Part shown: positions 27,590 through 35,857 of the stretch, piece after piece
Layout: each line of letters starts with the position of its first letter
Numbering within the stretch: the stretch's first letter is position 1
Source of the DNA: Corallococcus exercitus
GTDB lineage: Bacteria; Myxococcota; Myxococcia; Myxococcales; Myxococcaceae
Assembly (NCBI RefSeq): GCF_003611585.1
Contig: NZ_RAVW01000005.1
Span: forward strand, 1-56,657
DNA length: 56,657 nt
Direction of reading: 5' to 3'
The notes under the pieces: model-generated
Told to the model about the DNA's origin: nothing
The model's database searches: none
What the model saw: only the letters and a program-made list of their open reading frames with translations
Made by a program: the position numbers and the translations under genes

Positions 27590-28946
27590 TGCGCTGGCGG
27601 CGGTTGGGCGTCTGCTGCCGCTCCTCCAGCACGCCGGACAGCTCCAGGCCGCGAAGGGTGGCCAGGGCCTCGCGCTCCGACAGGTCGGTGAGGGCCAGCA
27701 GGTCCTCCACCGTCTTCGTGCCGTCCGCGAACGCGAGCAGCATCGCCTGCGGCCCGTCCAGCTTCAGCTCGTGCAGGCCGTAGGGCGGATCCGCCGCGGG
27801 GAACAGGCGGCGTCCGGGCGCCATGCGCTGGCGCAGCGCCACCAGCGTCTCCGTGCGCGCGACGCCCTCCAGGATGAGGTCGCCGGGGAACAGCGACAGC
27901 GGCACCAGGTCCGCGCGCTGCGGCCGCATGGGGCTGAAGCCGTAGCCGCCCTCCGTCCACGCGAAGGTGGACCAGAGGATGTCCTTCACCTGCTCCTCCA
28001 GCAGCTGGCGGCGCTGCTTGGGGCTCAAGAGGCCGCGCTTGAGCAGGGCGTCGCCCGTGCGCAGCGAGTGCTCGCGCGCGTAGCCTGCGGCCTCCGCGAG
28101 CTGGGCTTCGGTGAGCGCGCCCTTGCGCAGGCAGAAGCGGCCGAAGCGCTCCGGGGCCAGGTTGGAGGCGGCGTACACGACGCGGCCGGCCTCGAAGTAG
28201 ACGACCTTGAGCACCGTGCCCTGGCGCAGCTTCAGCTCGCCGTGGTGGCGGGCCTCGTAATAGGCGTTGAGCAGGCGCGGCACGGACGTGTGCGCCAGGT
28301 CTCCGCCAAGCGACCACTCCGGCAGCTGGCGGCGCTGGCGCGCGGGGGCGGGCACGGCCTCCGTCCACACGGCGCCGCGCTGGGCGAAGGGCAGGGGCAG
28401 GGCCTCCGACACGCCGGGGGCCTCTTCCGGGAGCGCCGGTTCGGACGGCTCGGACGGCCCGGCCGGCCCGGCCGCGGCGTCGACGGACTCGAGCGCGGGC
28501 TCGTCTTGCGAGGGCGTCTCCTGGACCAGTTCCTCCAGGACGAGCAGGTCCACCTCGTCGAGCAGCTCCCCGTGCGTCACGGGCGGCACGCCTGCGGCCT
28601 CCTCCAGCGCGTTGAGCACGGCGTCCAGTTCGAAGGGCTTCTCGAAGAAGGCGCACGCACCGTGGACCTTGATGGCTTCCTGGGCGAAGCGGTCGCCCTT
28701 GTAGACGCCGCTGACGGCGATGGCGGGGATGGCGTGGGCACGCAGCGCGCCCAGCACCTCGCTGCCGCGGATGTCCGGCAGGAGCAGGTCCACCAGCGCG
28801 GCGTCGAAGCGGGAGTGGGGGCCCAGGGCCTCCAGCGCGGACTCGCCGGTGAAGACGGTGAGCGCCTCATGGCCCCGGGTCTGCGCGACCGTGGCGATGA
28901 GGGAGGCGAGTTCCTGGTTGTCCTCCACGATGAGCAGTCGCGCCAT
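27573..28946 (-). CDS. Response regulator with DUF4388 (PATAN) domain
   Basis: A 457-aa regulator. The N-terminal receiver (1-120) has the acidic pocket IVEDNQE, phospho-site AALVDLLLPDIRG, Ser in IAVSGVYKG and Lys in FEKPF, so it is phosphorylatable. A Pro/Ala/Glu-rich linker covers about 130-220. The C-terminal DUF4388-type region starts with LGGDLAHTSVPRLLNAYYEA and includes GELKLRQGTVLKVVYFEAGR, then helical repeats (GRFCLRKGALTEAQLAEA). This architecture is common in myxobacterial social-motility and predation regulators, where DUF4388 acts in protein-protein contacts. ATG at 28946 is used because MARLLIVEDN is the canonical receiver start. Only 27 bp separate it from the divergent VOC gene. 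Confidence 0.88.
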   Translation of the reverse strand: MARLLIVEDNQELASLIATVAQTRGHEALTVFTGESALEALGPHSRFDAALVDLLLPDIRGSEVLGALRAHAIPAIAVSGVYKGDRFAQEAIKVHGACAFFEKPFELDAVLNALEEAAGVPPVTHGELLDEVDLLVLEELVQETPSQDEPALESVDAAAGPAGPSEPSEPALPEEAPGVSEALPLPFAQRGAVWTEAVPAPARQRRQLPEWSLGGDLAHTSVPRLLNAYYEARHHGELKLRQGTVLKVVYFEAGRVVYAASNLAPERFGRFCLRKGALTEAQLAEAAGYAREHSLRTGDALLKRGLLSPKQRRQLLEEQVKDILWSTFAWTEGGYGFSPMRPQRADLVPLSLFPGDLILEGVARTETLVALRQRMAPGRRLFPAADPPYGLHELKLDGPQAMLLAFADGTKTVEDLLALTDLSEREALATLRGLELSGVLEERQQTPNRRQRISFGL

Positions 28947-28973
28947 GGGCGGCCAGACCCTACCATCAACCCC

Positions 28974-29363
28974 ATGAAGGACGTTCAGGGCTTCCACCAC
29001 GTGGCGATTCAAGCGAAGGACGTGGAGCGCGTGACCGCGTTCTATCGCGACCTGCTGGGCTTTCCGGAACTCAAACGCCACCTGCGTGAGGACGGCACCC
29101 TGCGGAGCGTCTGGGTAGGCGTCCCAGGGGGCGCCTTCCTGGCCATCGAGGCGGTGGACGGGATGCCGGAGGTGGGGCCCTTCCGCCATCCGGCGCCGGG
29201 GCTGCTGATGTTGGTGTTCCGGATTCCCCGCGAGGCGCGAGGTGGGGTGGTGGAGACCTTGGCCCGCGCGGGGGTGCCGCTGGAGCACGAGACGCGCTGG
29301 ACGCTCTACGTGCGGGACCCGGAGGGCAACCGGGTGGGGCTGAGCCACCATCCGGACGACTAG
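28974..29363 (+). CDS. VOC/glyoxalase family protein
   Basis: A 129-aa vicinal-oxygen-chelate protein made of two beta-alpha-beta-beta-beta modules. Likely metal ligands are His in GFHHVAIQ, Glu in AIEAVDG, His in EHETRW and Glu in VRDPEGNRVGL, the usual positions of glyoxalase I/dioxygenase-type enzymes. The substrate is not predictable. ATG at 28974 gives MKDVQGFHHVAIQAKDVERV, the expected family opening; the longer open frame upstream is antisense to the regulator gene and is not coding. It is divergent from the DUF4388 regulator and followed by the MshEN protein 41 bp downstream. Confidence 0.88.
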   Translation: MKDVQGFHHVAIQAKDVERVTAFYRDLLGFPELKRHLREDGTLRSVWVGVPGGAFLAIEAVDGMPEVGPFRHPAPGLLMLVFRIPREARGGVVETLARAGVPLEHETRWTLYVRDPEGNRVGLSHHPDD

Positions 29364-29404
29364 GGGTGCGTGCCCGGCCGGGTGCTTGCGGAGGGTGACG
29401 GGGC

Positions 29405-31240
29405 ATGGCTACAAGCGGGCCCATGCGCCTGGGTGAACTGCTCGTGAAGGACGGCCTGGTGTCGGCGGCGGCGGTGGAGGAGGCGCTGGAGTCGCAGGTG
29501 GTCCACGGCGGCCGGCTGGGGACGAACCTGGTGGAGCTGGGGCTCCTCACCGAGCAGGACCTGGCGAAGGCGCTGGGCAAGCTGCACAACTGCGCCTACG
29601 CGTCCGGGGAGATGGTGCCCGACCCGAAGGCCGTGGCGCTGGTGCACCCGAACGAAGCGGACGACAAGGAGTTCCTGCCGATGCGGGCGGACGCGACGCG
29701 GCTGAGCGTCGCGGTGGTGAACCCGCACGACTTCCCGACGTTGGACGCCATCGCGTTCAAGACGGGCAAGCGCGTGGTGCCGGTGGTCATCCCCGAGTTC
29801 CGGATGAACCAGCTGCTGCGGCGGCACGCGAAGGCGTTCCGGCAGCTGCGGGCCATCGACATGGAAGCGGTCCGGCCGAGGCCCGCGAAGGGCGCGCCGG
29901 CGGAGCTGGCGAAGGCGGCGGAGCGGCCGCCGGACCTGATGAGCGAGGAGGAGTTCCAGTCCGTCTACGCGCAGGCGCTGCGCGGCGGTTCGGATGCGGA
30001 AGCGGACGTGCTGGAAGGGGAGATCATCATCACCGGCGAGGAGGTGATGGAGGCGCCCGTGGCCGCGCCGCCCCAGGGCCGACCCGCGGTTCCAGCGCAG
30101 TCGCGTCCCGGAGCGCCCGTGCCGCCCGCGGCCCAGAGGCCCGGAGCGCCGCGAGTGGACATCCCCGCGCACATGGCCCCGTCCGTGCCGGTACCCGGAG
30201 TGCCCGCGCAGGCGGCCCGCGCAGCGAGCACCGTGGGGCAGGGCGCAGGGGCGCAGGGAGTGCCCGCGCACGTCGCGGGGCAGCGTGGTGCGCAAGGAGT
30301 CCCCGCGCACGTCGCGGCGCAGCCCGGAGCACATGGCGTCCCCGCCCAGTCCACGGCGCAGGGAGTGCCTGCCCATCTCGCGGCCCAGGCTGGTGCGCAG
30401 GGCGTGCCTGCGCATCTGGCGGCCCAGGCTGGAGCTCAGGGCGTGCCTGCGCATCTCGCGCAAGGAGTGCCCGCGCACCTCGCTGGCCAACCCGGTACAC
30501 AGGGCGTGCCTCCGTATCAGGCGGGCCAAGGCGCGGGAGCGCAGGGCGCCGCGGCGCAGGCGCGTGGCGGTGCTGGTGTGCCCGCGCACGTCGCGGCCCA
30601 GGCGGGTGCCGGTGTGCCCGCGCACGTCGCGGCCCAGGCGGGTGCCGGTGTGCCCGCGCAGGTGGCGGCTCAAGCCGGCGCGACGGGTGCGATGCCCCCG
30701 GGTGCTGTCGTGAGCCCGCCCGTGGCCGCGAAGCCGGCGGTTCCTCCTCCGACGCCGCTCACGTTCCCGGAGGCCCAGGCGGAGCTGGCGCGCAGCTCGG
30801 ACCGCGAGGACGTGGCCCGCACGGTGCTCCGCTTCGCGATGGGCAAGTGGCGCCGGTGCCTGCTGCTGTCCGTGCAGGGCAACCTCGTCACGGGCTGGCA
30901 CGGCATGGGGCAGGGCGTGAACGACGAAGGGGTCCGCCGCATCGGCGTGCCGCTGCGCGACCAGAGCACCTTCCGCCTCGTGCGCGACCTGCGCTCCCAC
31001 TACGTCGGTCCGGTGAAGCGCGACGCGGCGATGGGCATGTTCTACCGGCTGCTCGGCGGAGGCTTCCCCACGACCGCGGTCATCCTGCCGCTGCTGGTGC
31101 GCGGCAAGGTGGTGCACCTGCTCTACGTGGACAACGGCGCGGAGCAGTTCACCCCGCCGGACGTGGGCGAACTGCTCATCCTCTCCCAGGGCGTGGGCCG
31201 TTCGTACGAAGCGATGATGCGGCGGCGCAAGAGCGCGTAG
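29405..31240 (+). CDS. MshEN (GspE N-terminal) protein with repeat linker and GAF-like C-domain
   Basis: A 611-aa protein in three parts. Residues 1-150 are a GspE/MshE N-terminal domain (MRLGELLVKDGLVSAAAVEE, GGRLGTNLVELGLLTEQDLA), the module that in MshE binds c-di-GMP through paired 24-residue motifs. Residues about 215-440 are an Ala/Gly/Pro/Gln linker built of 12-14-residue repeats (GVPAHLAAQAGAQ). Residues about 455-611 form a compact alpha/beta domain resembling a GAF-like sensor (KWRRCLLLSVQGNLVTGWHG, VHLLYVDNGAEQFTPPDVGE). There is no ATPase (Walker) domain, so it is not a secretion ATPase. ATG at 29405 is used; ATG 29423 is possible. Confidence 0.82.
   Translation: MATSGPMRLGELLVKDGLVSAAAVEEALESQVVHGGRLGTNLVELGLLTEQDLAKALGKLHNCAYASGEMVPDPKAVALVHPNEADDKEFLPMRADATRLSVAVVNPHDFPTLDAIAFKTGKRVVPVVIPEFRMNQLLRRHAKAFRQLRAIDMEAVRPRPAKGAPAELAKAAERPPDLMSEEEFQSVYAQALRGGSDAEADVLEGEIIITGEEVMEAPVAAPPQGRPAVPAQSRPGAPVPPAAQRPGAPRVDIPAHMAPSVPVPGVPAQAARAASTVGQGAGAQGVPAHVAGQRGAQGVPAHVAAQPGAHGVPAQSTAQGVPAHLAAQAGAQGVPAHLAAQAGAQGVPAHLAQGVPAHLAGQPGTQGVPPYQAGQGAGAQGAAAQARGGAGVPAHVAAQAGAGVPAHVAAQAGAGVPAQVAAQAGATGAMPPGAVVSPPVAAKPAVPPPTPLTFPEAQAELARSSDREDVARTVLRFAMGKWRRCLLLSVQGNLVTGWHGMGQGVNDEGVRRIGVPLRDQSTFRLVRDLRSHYVGPVKRDAAMGMFYRLLGGGFPTTAVILPLLVRGKVVHLLYVDNGAEQFTPPDVGELLILSQGVGRSYEAMMRRRKSA
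30250..30682 (+). repeat. In-frame tandem repeat, 36-42 bp units
   Basis: The unit encodes GVPAH(L/V)AAQAGA(Q). Two perfect 36-bp copies stand side by side at 30575-30610 and 30611-30646, followed by a diverged third copy (30647-30682). Older 39-42-bp variants precede them from about 30250. Unit length is always a multiple of three, so copy number can change without breaking the frame. Confidence 0.85.
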
Positions 31241-31259
31241 CTCTGTCCCGCGCGAAGGC

Positions 31260-32219
31260 TCACCCGTTGCCCGTGGACCGTTCCGGGTCGCGAGCCAGCA
31301 CGGGCATGGCATCGGGACGGTCCCACAGGACGAAGTGGCTGCACCCGTCCAGCTCCACCACGTTGAGCCCCGGCTTCGCGCGCACGGCGCTCTCCCGCAT
31401 GGAGGCGGACTCCAGCACCCGGTCCTTCCCCGGGACGAGCACCGTGCCGCGCCGCACGTTGCCGAACACGGACGCATCGCGCGACTGACTCCAGGCGTCG
31501 ATGTCCCGCAGGTTGGCCATCATCGTCGCCACCCGCTTCGGGTTGAACGGGAACGCCATGATCAGCTCGCGCTTGCGAGCATTCTCCAGCGGCCCCCACG
31601 CGCCCCGGTTGTGCCGCGCGATCGGCGCCATGCGCCACAACGGGATGAGGAACGGCAGCAGCCAGAGCTGCGACGGCGTCAGGCTCCGGTAGGGACGGGC
31701 CTGCGGGAGCACGGGCGCCTCCAGCACCACCTCCACCCGCTCGAACAGGTCCGGACGCAGCTTCGCGGCCTCCAGGACGACGGCGCCTCCACGCGAATGT
31801 CCATGGACGCGGATGACGTCCGTCCGGGGCAGGTGCTCCAGGGCCTGCACCAGCACCGCGGCGTCATGGGAGATGGTGCCCTCCGGTTCGGCAGGCACCT
31901 TCGCCCAGGGAGCGGGTTGCTCGCGAGGGTCGGTGATGGGCAGGTGGTAGTCGCAGCTCGTCAGCAGGATGAGCTGGAGGTCGGGCTCGCGGTAGTGGTG
32001 CGTGAAGTAGCGCATGTCGGCCACGAAGCCGTGCATGACGATGACCGTGGCGCGGGGCCGCTCGCAGCGCCGTTCAGCGATGACGGCCTTGCCCACCCGG
32101 TAGACGTGTCCGTCGAAGGGCTCGCTCGCACGGGGCGTGCCCACCCGGTGCATCAACCACCAGCGCGCGATGGGCACGAGCACGGCGGCGCCAGCAAGGA
32201 CTCCAAGAGCGACGAACAT
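31260..32219 (-). CDS. Alpha/beta hydrolase with N-terminal membrane segment
   Basis: A 319-aa protein. The N-terminus is a membrane anchor or uncleaved signal (MFVALGVLAGAAVLVPIARW). The hydrolase fold follows: oxyanion motif VIVMHGFVADMR, nucleophile elbow GHSRGG (Ser in G-x-S-x-G), acidic residue in VPGKDRVLE and catalytic His in DGCSHFVLWDRPD. It probably cleaves an ester or lipid substrate at the inner membrane; no substrate is evident. It is convergent with the MshEN gene, with only 19 bp between the stops. Confidence 0.88.
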   Translation of the reverse strand: MFVALGVLAGAAVLVPIARWWLMHRVGTPRASEPFDGHVYRVGKAVIAERRCERPRATVIVMHGFVADMRYFTHHYREPDLQLILLTSCDYHLPITDPREQPAPWAKVPAEPEGTISHDAAVLVQALEHLPRTDVIRVHGHSRGGAVVLEAAKLRPDLFERVEVVLEAPVLPQARPYRSLTPSQLWLLPFLIPLWRMAPIARHNRGAWGPLENARKRELIMAFPFNPKRVATMMANLRDIDAWSQSRDASVFGNVRRGTVLVPGKDRVLESASMRESAVRAKPGLNVVELDGCSHFVLWDRPDAMPVLARDPERSTGNG

Positions 32220-32372
32220 GCATTCACCGGGGGCGGAGGGGGACAGGCGCCTTGCGGCGGACGGCCCGTGACACGGTGGCCATCATAAAGGCCAGGTCAG
32301 CCTCCCGCCGCCACTGGGATGAGAAGGTGAGGCCCCCGTTGGGGCTCCCCTTGAGGTGGAAGGCCCTGCGCC

Positions 32373-33293
32373 CTACCTGACGGTGCTGAGGTTTTGAATC
32401 TGCGTGTTGATCCACGGGATGTAATTGGAGACCCGCGTGTAGATGCCGGGCAGCCCTGCCCGCGCACAGCCCACCCCGAAGCTCACGATGCCCTGGAGTA
32501 CGTAGCCTTGGGAGCCTTTGACGACGAGCGGCCCGCCGCTGTCGCCCTGGCATGCGTCCTTGCCCCCCTGCGGATACCTGGCCCCGAGCATGGCACTCTC
32601 GTCGATGACGATTCCTTGTGACCTGTAGCCGTTGGCGACGTCCTGATGCCGCAGGACGGGGACTCCCACCTGCAGCAATAGGCTGGACGTGTCGTAGCCC
32701 TCCTCCTGTGTCAGGCCCCAGCCCGCGACCGTCGCCATCGTGTTTTCAGCGACGCGTTCCCCGGGGGCTGGGAGGCAAACAGGGACGCGCGTGTTGCCGC
32801 CCGCGAGCTGAGGGGCCAGGTTGGGGCGCATGCCCGAGGACTGGCCGCAAGCCCCGGCGACGCTCGTGTCGAACTTGATGGGCTTGTCGAGCTTGAGGAC
32901 GGCGATGTCGTTCATCGTCGTGTCCGGGTTGTACTGAGGGTAGTGGACGGCCTTCGTCACCTGGGCGCTCACTTGCGTGGACGTGGGGTGTTTCAGGTCA
33001 TGCGCCCCGACGACCGCCGTGACGTTGGTGGGACCGTCATAGACGCAATGGGCAGCGGTGAGGACGATGTCGCTCTCCTCCTTGTTGCCCACTCGCACCA
33101 GACTGCCCCCGCAGAAATGGCTGCCGTACTGCTGCAGACTGACAATCCAAGGGAACGAGTTCGGCCGGGCTTCGATGCCTCCCACGATCTCCTGGTCCGT
33201 GTGACCCACTGGCTCGAAGGAGGCCTGATCGGCCTCCGAACCCCCGCACCCAAGAAGACCGACCGCGACGACGACTCCGCTCATGAAGCGCAT
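32373..33293 (-). CDS. Trypsin-like serine protease lipoprotein
   Basis: A 306-aa secreted S1-family protease. It has a lipoprotein signal (MRFMSGVVVAVGLLGCGGSE, lipobox LLGC) and a short propeptide ending before IVGGIEARPNSFPWIV, the normal activation site. His is in VLTAAHCVY, Asp in MNDIAVLKL and Ser in DACQGDSGGP. The Asp six residues before the catalytic Ser predicts trypsin specificity (cleavage after Lys/Arg). Cysteine pairs typical of S1 enzymes are kept. ATG at 33293 is chosen because GGAGG lies 5 bases upstream and the lipobox fits; the open frame begins further upstream at 33407. A role in predation or matrix turnover is plausible. Confidence 0.92.
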   Translation of the reverse strand: MRFMSGVVVAVGLLGCGGSEADQASFEPVGHTDQEIVGGIEARPNSFPWIVSLQQYGSHFCGGSLVRVGNKEESDIVLTAAHCVYDGPTNVTAVVGAHDLKHPTSTQVSAQVTKAVHYPQYNPDTTMNDIAVLKLDKPIKFDTSVAGACGQSSGMRPNLAPQLAGGNTRVPVCLPAPGERVAENTMATVAGWGLTQEEGYDTSSLLLQVGVPVLRHQDVANGYRSQGIVIDESAMLGARYPQGGKDACQGDSGGPLVVKGSQGYVLQGIVSFGVGCARAGLPGIYTRVSNYIPWINTQIQNLSTVR

Positions 33294-33478
33294 GCATCCT
33301 CCAGGTTCAAGTGCGGAGCGAGACAGCAATCGACATGCCGCGGTCATGCGCCTGGGCTGTTGGGACGAGACGCGCGACGGCACGTCGTCTTCGTCGCCGT
33401 GTGACATGTCAGCGGAGGCGCATGACGCGTCAGCCGTCTGGGAAGGCGCGTCGAGCGGGTGACAAGGAGCAGCGGGGC

Positions 33479-33778
33479 TCAGCGCTCCAAGGGCGGAAAC
33501 GCGTCGCGTGTGCGGGCCTCGGGCGTCCCGGGCACCACCAGCCTCCGGGCCTTCTGGAACAGCGGCACGGGCGGCTCCTCCGCCGCGTACACGCCCCAGT
33601 ACTACTCGCCGGGGGCCAGTCCAGGCAGCACCACCTGCTGCGGGCTTCCCTCGCGCACGAGCACCGGCTGTGGCAGGAGCGCCAGGGCCTCGCCGTCCCG
33701 CGAGACGGGGTGGCGCGCACAGGCGCAGGTGCCAGCCATCAGGGCGGCGATGAGCAGACGTCTCAAATGCGGAGGCAT
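33479..33778 (-). pseudogene. Small lipoprotein gene interrupted by an in-frame TAG
   Basis: Translation from ATG 33778 gives MPPHLRRLLIAALMAGTCAC, a lipoprotein signal with lipobox AGTC, then LLPQPVLVREGSPQQVVLPG up to LAPGE (58 codons). A TAG follows at 33602-33604. The same frame then continues for 40 sense codons with the GC-rich third positions of a real gene (YWGVYAAEEPPVPLFQKARR, LVVPGTPEARTRDAFPPLER) and ends in TGA at 33479. The simplest reading is a 98-99-residue lipoprotein gene with one nonsense change (for example TAC to TAG, giving GEYYWG). A sequencing error or readthrough are alternatives. No family recognised. Confidence 0.65.
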
Positions 33779-34128
33779 GACAGGAATTGGAGCGCGAGCG
33801 CGGGTGCCCCCGTCAAGGCACCGGCCTCTATGTCTCAATCGCTGTTCCCACCCGCACAGCCCGGCGAAAACAGCGCTCCCGGAGGTGCTTTCCAGACCCA
33901 CCTGCCCAGGTCGTTCTCCTGAGTGAAAAGTGGATGTTCCCGGGTGGACGGATGGCCTCCGTCCGTGACTCCCGGCGCCCGGGGGCGTGAGCGACGGAGC
34001 GTGCGTGCCGGGTGACCTGGGAGGTGGCTGGGTTTGAGAGGAATTGGATCCGGAGACGGGTCCGGGCGGATCCACGCATGTCAGACGCCACCCGTAACCT
34101 GCGACACGTTCCAGCCTGAATCCCACCC
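33779..34128. other. 350-bp gap upstream of the oxygenase gene
   Basis: No gene is supported on either strand; the frames that stay open are arginine-rich shadows. The stretch is presumably the divergent promoter region for the small lipoprotein gene (minus) and the oxygenase operon (plus). I could not identify a convincing -35/-10 pair. Confidence 0.4.
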
Positions 34129-35133
34129 ATGACGACCCGACATCCCATGCCCGCCACCGCGCCCCGGACACCGGCCCCGTCCCTGCCTCCCAGACCCTTC
34201 ACCTCCGCGCGGGATGGCCTCGTGCGCAGACAGCCCCAGCGCTTCACGGACATCCGGCCGCTCAAGCTGGAGGACTTCGTGTCCGGGACGCCGCGCCAAC
34301 GGGAGTCCTTCGCGCGGCGGCTGATTACCCACCTGTCGGAGCGCGGCTTCTTCTACCTGGAGCGTCCCACCGCCTTCCTGGAGCGGCACGCCCTGGCGGG
34401 TCTGTTCGAGCGCTATGAGGCGACCTTCCAGCACGCCCTGCTGGCGCACCCGTACCTGCACGCGCTCCTGCCCGCGGCCACGGTGTTCCAGACGGGCTAC
34501 AACGCCACCTGGTACCCGGAGTCGCCGGTGGTGAGGCAACCCATCGAGGCGTTCATGGCCAAGCCCGCGACGTGGACGGGCTTCCGCCGCCGCCAGGTGC
34601 CGGAGCCGGTGCGGGAGCTGCTGGAGGCCTCGGAGGACGCGTACGACGCCTGCCACGCCGTGGGCATCGTGCTGCTGGAGGCGCTGGAGCTGGGCTACGG
34701 CCTGCGTGCCGGCGGGCTCACGCGGCTGTTCCGCCGCCGCACGGAAGGGGCGGTGCGGTTCGTGAAGTACCACGCGCCCAGCACGGCGCGGCGCCGGCGG
34801 GAGGTGGTGGCGCACGCGTCGGAGCCGCACTCGGACAAGAGCTTCTTCACCTTCAACCTGGGGGAGTCGCGGCCGGGGCTGGTGTGGCTGGACGGGAACA
34901 CGCCGCGCCTGATGCCCAACGACACGGGGCACTGGCTCATCACCTCCGGCCGCTTCTCCGAAGGGCTGACGCGCGAACTGGACGCGCCGGTGCGGGCGTT
35001 CCGGCACACGGTGCACAACGACGGGGAGCGCGTGGTCATCCTGGGCTTCGTGACGCCCGAGGGCGACCTGCACGACCTGCCACTGGACGCGTGGCCCGCG
35101 CCGCCGCTCGCCGCGGGAGGCGTCCGTGGCTGA
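34129..35133 (+). CDS. 2OG-Fe(II) oxygenase, isopenicillin N synthase-like
   Basis: A 334-aa iron-dependent oxygenase. The jelly-roll core carries the metal triad: His and Asp in SEPHSDKSFFTFNL (HxD) and a distal His in FRHTVHNDGERVVI, with an Arg following that could bind 2-oxoglutarate. The N-terminal part (LKLEDFVSGTPRQRESFARR, GFFYLERP) fits the IPNS-like N-domain. It hydroxylates or desaturates an unknown small molecule. ATG at 34129 is used; ATG 34147 is possible. It overlaps the PIG-L gene by 8 bp and opens a four-gene operon, so it probably tailors the product made by the neighbours. Confidence 0.85.
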   Translation: MTTRHPMPATAPRTPAPSLPPRPFTSARDGLVRRQPQRFTDIRPLKLEDFVSGTPRQRESFARRLITHLSERGFFYLERPTAFLERHALAGLFERYEATFQHALLAHPYLHALLPAATVFQTGYNATWYPESPVVRQPIEAFMAKPATWTGFRRRQVPEPVRELLEASEDAYDACHAVGIVLLEALELGYGLRAGGLTRLFRRRTEGAVRFVKYHAPSTARRRREVVAHASEPHSDKSFFTFNLGESRPGLVWLDGNTPRLMPNDTGHWLITSGRFSEGLTRELDAPVRAFRHTVHNDGERVVILGFVTPEGDLHDLPLDAWPAPPLAAGGVRG

Positions 35134-35857
35134 GCGCGCGCGCAACCGCAGGGACGAGGGGCCGGCACACGTCTTCTTCTCCCCGCATCCGGACGACGTG
35201 GCCCTGGGCGCGTACGCAAGCCTGCTGGGCGTGCCCCGGGGCATCGTGCCCACGCTCGTCACGGTCTTCTCTCAGAGTTGCTGGGAGTTCGTGCTGCCGG
35301 TGGATCCGTCGAGGGCCATGGCGGTGACGTCGCTGCGGATGGGCGAGGACCGGCGGTTCGCCCGGGCGCACGGCGCGGACCTGGTGCACCTGGGCTTCCG
35401 GGACACCAGCCTGCGCTCGCCGCCCGGGGGACCCGCGGAGACGGAGGAGGCACGGGCGGCGCTGGCCTCGCGCGTGCTGCTGGCGCTGGACGAGGTGCTG
35501 GCGAGCGTGTCCGAGGACGCCATCTGCTACGTGCCGCTGGGCATCTCCAGCCACGTGGACCACCTGCTGGTGCGTGACGCGGTGCGGGCGCTGCGCGGCG
35601 AGCGGGGCGTCGTCTACTACGAGGACCTGCCGTACTCCGCGCACCACCCGGAGGACGAGATTGTCGACTACGCGTGGGCGCTCGGGCTGTCGCCCCGGTG
35701 CGTGGACATGACTGCGGTGTGGCCCGCGAAGCTGCGCGGGCTGTCCTTCTACGCCAGCCAGATAGAGCCCCAGACGCTGCCCGCGGTGGAGGCGCACGCG
35801 CGCAGGCTGGGCGCGGGCCGGGGGATGTGCGAGCGCGTCTGGACGGTGGCGCCATGA
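35126..35857 (+). CDS. PIG-L family deacetylase
   Basis: A 243-aa zinc-dependent N-deacetylase of the LmbE/PIG-L type. The metal motif HPDDVALG sits at residues 21-28 (family PHPDDE; the Glu is Val here), with further ligands in ISSHVDHLLVRDAV. The family removes acetyl from N-acetylglucosaminyl or related groups on sugars, lipids or natural products. The start overlaps the end of the oxygenase gene and its own stop overlaps the glycosyltransferase ATG (ATGA), which indicates strict co-translation. A sugar-containing substrate made by the adjacent glycosyltransferase is the natural guess. Confidence 0.88.
   Translation: MAERARNRRDEGPAHVFFSPHPDDVALGAYASLLGVPRGIVPTLVTVFSQSCWEFVLPVDPSRAMAVTSLRMGEDRRFARAHGADLVHLGFRDTSLRSPPGGPAETEEARAALASRVLLALDEVLASVSEDAICYVPLGISSHVDHLLVRDAVRALRGERGVVYYEDLPYSAHHPEDEIVDYAWALGLSPRCVDMTAVWPAKLRGLSFYASQIEPQTLPAVEAHARRLGAGRGMCERVWTVAP

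Noticed and set aside
30250-30682. Tandem repeats considered as a CRISPR array
   Set aside because: Units are directly adjacent, in frame and without spacers; they encode a protein linker.
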